The notes below the pieces were generated by a model. It was not told where the DNA came from and did not search any database. It saw only the letters and a program-made list of their open reading frames with translations. A stretch of DNA of 8,638 nucleotides. Origin: Actinomycetes bacterium. Its GTDB lineage: Bacteria > Actinomycetota > Actinomycetes > Actinomycetales > Demequinaceae. Numbering within the stretch: the stretch's first letter is position 1; the number at the start of each line of letters is the position of its first letter. The position numbers and the translations under genes were made by a program. Positions 5,615 through 8,638 of the stretch are shown one piece after another. Location of the stretch: contig JAEZXC010000097.1 of the NCBI GenBank assembly GCA_023442845.1, positions 1-8,638 of the forward strand, in the 5' to 3' direction.

Positions 5615-6934
5615 TTACAGATCAGGCATGTACTCCATTGGGTTCACCGCGGCGCCGTTGAGTCGCACCTCGAAGTGGAGGTGGCACGCGGTGGAGTTAC
5701 CCGTGTTACCGGAGTACCCAACAATGTCGCCTCGCTTGACGTTCTGGCCGCTGCTGACAGCAAAGCTCGTCAAGTGGTTGTAGTTCGTGTAGACCACCTT
5801 GTTCGACATGATGCCGTGGTCGACGAGCACCTGGTTGCCGTAGCCGCCCTGCCACTTGGCCCACAACACCTTGCCATCCGCGGCCGCCTTAATTGCGGTG
5901 CCGCAGTATGCGCGAAAGTCGGTGCCTTCGTGAAGGATCCGCGTACCAAAGATCGGGTGGATGCGGTATCCGAACGAGGACGTGATGTACGGAACTGCCG
6001 TGGGGAAACTGAAGAAGCCCTTACCCAAGGAGCCCGTGCCATTGGCTGCCTCTTCAGCGAGCTTCTTCTGCCACAACGTGTCGAGCTCAGCCTTGAGCGC
6101 GGCTTGCTGCTCTTCGAGCTTGGCCTGTTGCTCGAGGTAGTACGCCTTTTGCTGGTCGAGGTACGCCTTGAGGTCCTCAGTCTCCTTGAGAAGCTGTTCA
6201 ACCTCGGCCTTCTTGGCCTCCGCCGCTTGCTTGGCGGCCTCCGTCTCCTCAACCAGCGCGTCGGCCTGGGCTTTCAGTTCCTCGATGTACTCCCGCACCG
6301 CCTCCTGGCGGGTCTGCCGGTTGCGGTTAACCGCCGCGAGCTCTTCCATGTCCGCGAGCGTCGTCGATTGCACTCGCGCTGTCGTCTCGGCGTAGGCGTA
6401 CTCGTCAACGACTTCGGATGACGACTGACCGCCAAGGATGACCACCAGCGACGTGTTCGTCCGGGAGCCCTGATACTCGGTGCGCGCCACCTGAGCGAGG
6501 ACGTTGTTGAGTTCCTCAATGCGCTCTTCGTCGGACGCAATCTGTTCGGTGAGGTTCTTGTCTTCTGCCTCGGCCGCGGCAAGTTTGTCGGCGACGATCT
6601 GCTGTTGCAGCACCGCAGCGTCGTACGTGTCCTTCGCTGTTTGGTACTCCGCCTGCACAACCGGCAACCGGTCGTTGAGCTCCTGCAACTTGTACGTGGC
6701 GTCGGCAATGGCGCGGTCGGTCGCGTTGACGGCGTTCTCGAGATCGGCAGCGTACTGCTCTTGACGCTGTTGCTCCTTGCGCGCCTGATTGATCTCGTCG
6801 TCGTAGGAGGACCATCCCGGCGTCGTGTTGCCACCCGCTTGCGCCATGCCACCGGCGAGCGCGCCAAGCAGCGCGGCAAGCGTCAGCGCCGCTGCCACCC
6901 GGAAAGCCCGGGGTACTCGCGTCTCGCGGTTCAT
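5615..6934 (-). CDS. secreted coiled-coil M23 (LytM-type) peptidoglycan endopeptidase, putative FtsEX partner
   Basis: A 439-residue secreted wall hydrolase that should cut peptidoglycan cross-links. It has a signal peptide (1-33, ending GGMAQA), a long charged PcsB/EnvC-like coiled coil (about 44-300) broken by a short segment TNTSLVVILGGQSSSEV (159-175), then an M23 domain (306-439). Metal and catalytic residues are complete: HEGTD (H335, D339), YNHLTS (H387) and CHLHF (H418, H420). C344 and C417 may form a disulphide near the active site. The ATG at 6934 overlaps the ftsX stop (ATGA), has GGGGAGG 11 bases upstream, and begins directly with the signal peptide; extending to 7102 would only add antisense-like sequence inside ftsX. 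The FtsEX complex activates coiled-coil hydrolases in other bacteria (EnvC/amidases in E. coli, PcsB, CwlO, mycobacterial RipC), so this is the likely FtsEX-controlled enzyme. Enzyme class is firm; FtsX dependence is inferred from operon position and architecture. Confidence 0.9.
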   Translation of the reverse strand: MNRETRVPRAFRVAAALTLAALLGALAGGMAQAGGNTTPGWSSYDDEINQARKEQQRQEQYAADLENAVNATDRAIADATYKLQELNDRLPVVQAEYQTAKDTYDAAVLQQQIVADKLAAAEAEDKNLTEQIASDEERIEELNNVLAQVARTEYQGSRTNTSLVVILGGQSSSEVVDEYAYAETTARVQSTTLADMEELAAVNRNRQTRQEAVREYIEELKAQADALVEETEAAKQAAEAKKAEVEQLLKETEDLKAYLDQQKAYYLEQQAKLEEQQAALKAELDTLWQKKLAEEAANGTGSLGKGFFSFPTAVPYITSSFGYRIHPIFGTRILHEGTDFRAYCGTAIKAAADGKVLWAKWQGGYGNQVLVDHGIMSNKVVYTNYNHLTSFAVSSGQNVKRGDIVGYSGNTGNSTACHLHFEVRLNGAAVNPMEYMPDL

Positions 6935-7842
6935 GCTCGCGTATACCTCCCCAGCGTCGCGACCGAGGCCACGAGTGCGAGTGCAACGGCACTTGCCAAG
7001 AGCCACGGGGCGACAACAAGTACGTCGTCCGCACTGATGTATTCGACAACAAGTGACGATTGGTGAAGCCAGTCGGTGACGGCAAACTTCATGGCGGACC
7101 ACAATGCGGCCGACGCTAGAACGGCTCCCAGCGTCGCGGCAACGGCACCTTCGAGCATGAACGGCAGTTGGATCAGCACGCGCGAAGAGCCCACCATCCG
7201 CATGATGTTTGTCTCACGTTTGCGGCTCATCGCGCTGAGGCGAATCGTCGTCGTGATGAGCAGAACCGCCGCAAGCAGCATCACTGCTGCGAGCGCCGCG
7301 GCAACAAAGGTGGCGGCGTTGAGGATGCTGAAGAGGCCCTTGAAGATGTCTCGCTGATCCTGGATCGTCTCGACGCCCTTCATCCCCTTCACCGCGTCGG
7401 CCACCACTTCGAACTGTTCCGGGTCGGTGAGCTTGACCCGGAAAGAGGCCTGCATCTGATTCGCGGTAAGGGTGGCGTACGTGTTGTCGATGTCGTAGGC
7501 CTTGAACTTCTTGAAGGCCTCTTCCCGGGATTCGTACTCGACGCTTTGCACCAGGTGCGCCACCGAGCCGTTGACGAGGACGTCTTCAATCGCGTCTTCT
7601 TGGTCGGGCGTGGCGAGACCGCTTGCGCACTGGAGACTGGGCGACTTTTCAGGGCACAGGAAGATCGACACCTCGACCTTGGAATACCAGTCGGCCTTGA
7701 GGTTGTCGACCTGCATCTGCGTGAGGACGGCAGCTCCCACAAAGGTGAGAGAGACAAAGGTGACGAGCACAACCGACAGCGCCATCGTGCCGTTGCGGCG
7801 CAGGCCGTTGAACACCTCGCCAAGAATGAAGCGCAATCTCAT
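6931..7842 (-). CDS. ftsX: cell-division ABC permease FtsX
   Basis: FtsX is the membrane half of the FtsEX complex, which turns ATP hydrolysis into activation of cell-wall hydrolases at the division site rather than transport. The 303 residues show the family topology: a cytoplasmic N-terminus (MRLRFILGEVFNGLRRNGTM), TM1 about 19-41, a large extracytoplasmic domain about 42-172, TM2 about 175-199, a cytoplasmic coupling segment with AMSRKRETNIMRMVGSSRV (204-222), TM3 about 228-250, and TM4 about 273-297. The extracytoplasmic domain carries C63 and C72, a possible disulphide. The ATG at 7842 overlaps the ftsE stop (ATGA), with GGAG five bases upstream within ftsE, so translation is coupled. 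Its own stop overlaps the start of the M23 peptidase gene in the same way. The domain between TM1 and TM2 is the expected docking site for that peptidase's coiled coil. Confidence 0.96.
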   Translation of the reverse strand: MRLRFILGEVFNGLRRNGTMALSVVLVTFVSLTFVGAAVLTQMQVDNLKADWYSKVEVSIFLCPEKSPSLQCASGLATPDQEDAIEDVLVNGSVAHLVQSVEYESREEAFKKFKAYDIDNTYATLTANQMQASFRVKLTDPEQFEVVADAVKGMKGVETIQDQRDIFKGLFSILNAATFVAAALAAVMLLAAVLLITTTIRLSAMSRKRETNIMRMVGSSRVLIQLPFMLEGAVAATLGAVLASAALWSAMKFAVTDWLHQSSLVVEYISADDVLVVAPWLLASAVALALVASVATLGRYTRA

Positions 7843-8573
7843 GCCTGCTCCATTCCGTAGACGCCACGATCTTGGTCTCGTACGAGCAGGCCGCCCTTGA
7901 GTTCGATGACGCGCTTACGCATCTGGTCGACAATCTCGTCATCGTGCGTCGCCATGAGGACGGTGGTGCCGGTGCGGTTGATGCGGTCAAGAAGGCGCAT
8001 GATGCCGATGGAGGTGCCGGGGTCAAGGTTTCCGGTCGGCTCGTCGCACAAGAGGATGGGCGGGTGGTTCACCACGGCGCGCGCGATGGCGACGCGCTGT
8101 TGCTCACCACCGGACAGTTCATGCGGGAACCGCTTTTCCTTGCCCGCGAGGCCAACAAGCTCGAGGGTCTCTGGAACCATCGAGGCGACGTGGTGGCGCT
8201 TCTTACCGATCACCTGGAGTGCAAAGGCGACGTTGTCGAACACCGTCTTATTGGGCAGGAGGCGGAAGTCTTGAAACACGGCGCCGATCTCGCGGCGCAA
8301 CTGAGGCACGCGCCAGTTCGACAGCTTGTTGAGGTGGCGGCCTGCGACGTGGACGTCCCCGGCGGTGGGACGCTCTTCACGGAGGATCAACTTGAGGAAG
8401 GTCGACTTGCCCGATCCCGAGGAACCGACCAAGAACACGAAGTCGCCACGCTCCACCTCGACGGAGACATCGTCGAGCGCGGGGCGAGCACCTCGCGCAT
8501 ACACCTTGGACACATGGTCGAGTCGAATCACGGCAGCCTTCGACACGGGGGGTTGGACCCGCGTCTTTGGCAT
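7839..8573 (-). CDS. ftsE: cell-division ATP-binding protein FtsE
   Basis: FtsE is the cytoplasmic ATPase of FtsEX. All ABC motifs are intact (numbered from the ATG at 8573): Walker A GSSGSGKST (50-58), Q-loop VFQDF (Q101), signature LSGGEQQR (153-160), Walker B ILLCDEP (173-179) and switch MATHD (H210). The tail VRDQDRGVYGM resembles the mycobacterial FtsE end. The start is uncertain. The ATG at 8573 and a GTG at 8582 give 244 and 247 residues but have no Shine-Dalgarno. An internal GTG at 8531 gives 230 residues beginning MIRLDHVSKVY, close to the usual FtsE start and length, with GAAGG five bases upstream; it may be the true start. The stop overlaps ftsX by 4 bases. The gene upstream in many actinobacteria is prfB, which would lie beyond the right edge. 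Identity is sure. Confidence 0.96.
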   Translation of the reverse strand: MPKTRVQPPVSKAAVIRLDHVSKVYARGARPALDDVSVEVERGDFVFLVGSSGSGKSTFLKLILREERPTAGDVHVAGRHLNKLSNWRVPQLRREIGAVFQDFRLLPNKTVFDNVAFALQVIGKKRHHVASMVPETLELVGLAGKEKRFPHELSGGEQQRVAIARAVVNHPPILLCDEPTGNLDPGTSIGIMRLLDRINRTGTTVLMATHDDEIVDQMRKRVIELKGGLLVRDQDRGVYGMEQA

Positions 8574-8582
8574 CGTAAGCAC

Positions 8583-8619
8583 GCGGCGCGCACGGGTGTG
8601 GGAGCGCTAGCGGCGCGCC
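8583..8619. repeat. GC-rich palindrome and direct-repeat cluster upstream of ftsE
   Basis: GGCGCGC (8585-8591) and GCGCGCC (8613-8619) form a 7-bp stem with a 21-base loop, which itself contains most of the palindrome CGCTAGCG (8605-8612). The nonamer GCGGCGCGC is also directly repeated at 8583-8591 and 8610-8618. No T-run and no convincing promoter hexamers are visible here. It could be a terminator for the gene beyond the edge, a leader structure of ftsE, or chance in GC-rich DNA. Confidence 0.35.
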
Positions 8620-8638
8620 TCACAGTGATTCATCTCAC

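Noticed and set aside
5675..6421. 248-codon plus-strand ORF opposite the M23 peptidase gene
   Set aside because: The Leu/Arg-rich product mirrors Glu/Gln/Lys codons of the coiled coil; no ribosome site or domain.
6935..7102. Upstream extension of the M23 peptidase to a start at 7102
   Set aside because: It would lie within ftsX, adds Cys/Arg-rich sequence without a domain, and would bury the signal peptide; the ATG at 6934 overlaps the ftsX stop and starts with the signal peptide.
7168..7860. 230-codon plus-strand ORF opposite ftsX
   Set aside because: Antisense shadow; the ftsX topology and coupled overlaps on the minus strand are clear.
8620..8638. Possible end of prfB at the right edge
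   Set aside because: Expected from actinobacterial gene order, but only a few codons could lie in the window and none is recognisable.

Overview
The window looks like a chromosomal segment of a high-GC Gram-positive bacterium (Actinomycetota, possibly Micrococcales; the rank below phylum is a guess). Reasons: GC-rich codons throughout, frequent GTG starts, an FtsE almost collinear with the mycobacterial protein as I remember it, and the ftsE-ftsX-...-smpB gene order typical of actinobacteria. I see no mobile element, CRISPR array, tRNA, rRNA or tmRNA gene, and coding density is very high.

Left region (1-3133): a divergent regulator/transporter pair. A TetR-family repressor runs leftwards off the window edge. 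An 823-residue MMPL/RND-type transporter runs rightwards. The 119-base gap holds a near-perfect 26-bp palindrome (566-591) that overlaps the predicted -35 box of the transporter promoter and the predicted tetR promoter elements. This suggests that the repressor controls both genes. The transporter carries an Ala/Gln/Glu-rich coiled-coil insert in its first extracytoplasmic loop.

Right region (8573 down to 3161, all minus strand): ftsE, ftsX, a secreted coiled-coil M23 (LytM-type) peptidase, smpB and a DUF2207 membrane protein. ftsE/ftsX and ftsX/peptidase each overlap by 4 bases (ATGA), so the first three are almost certainly translationally coupled. Together they read as a cell-division wall-hydrolase module: the FtsEX ATPase/permease complex would activate the peptidase across the membrane. 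The peptidase keeps all expected zinc and catalytic residues. smpB (trans-translation) follows after 90 bases with its own candidate promoter and a very strong ribosome binding site. The DUF2207 gene follows after 27 bases. The transporter and DUF2207 genes converge on a stem-loop at 3139-3177.

Nothing here is clearly a wholly new system. The points most worth following up are the FtsEX-linked, apparently active M23 hydrolase, the TetR operator architecture, the coiled-coil insert in the transporter, and the DUF2207 protein with a polyglycine tail ending in Trp, placed directly behind smpB.
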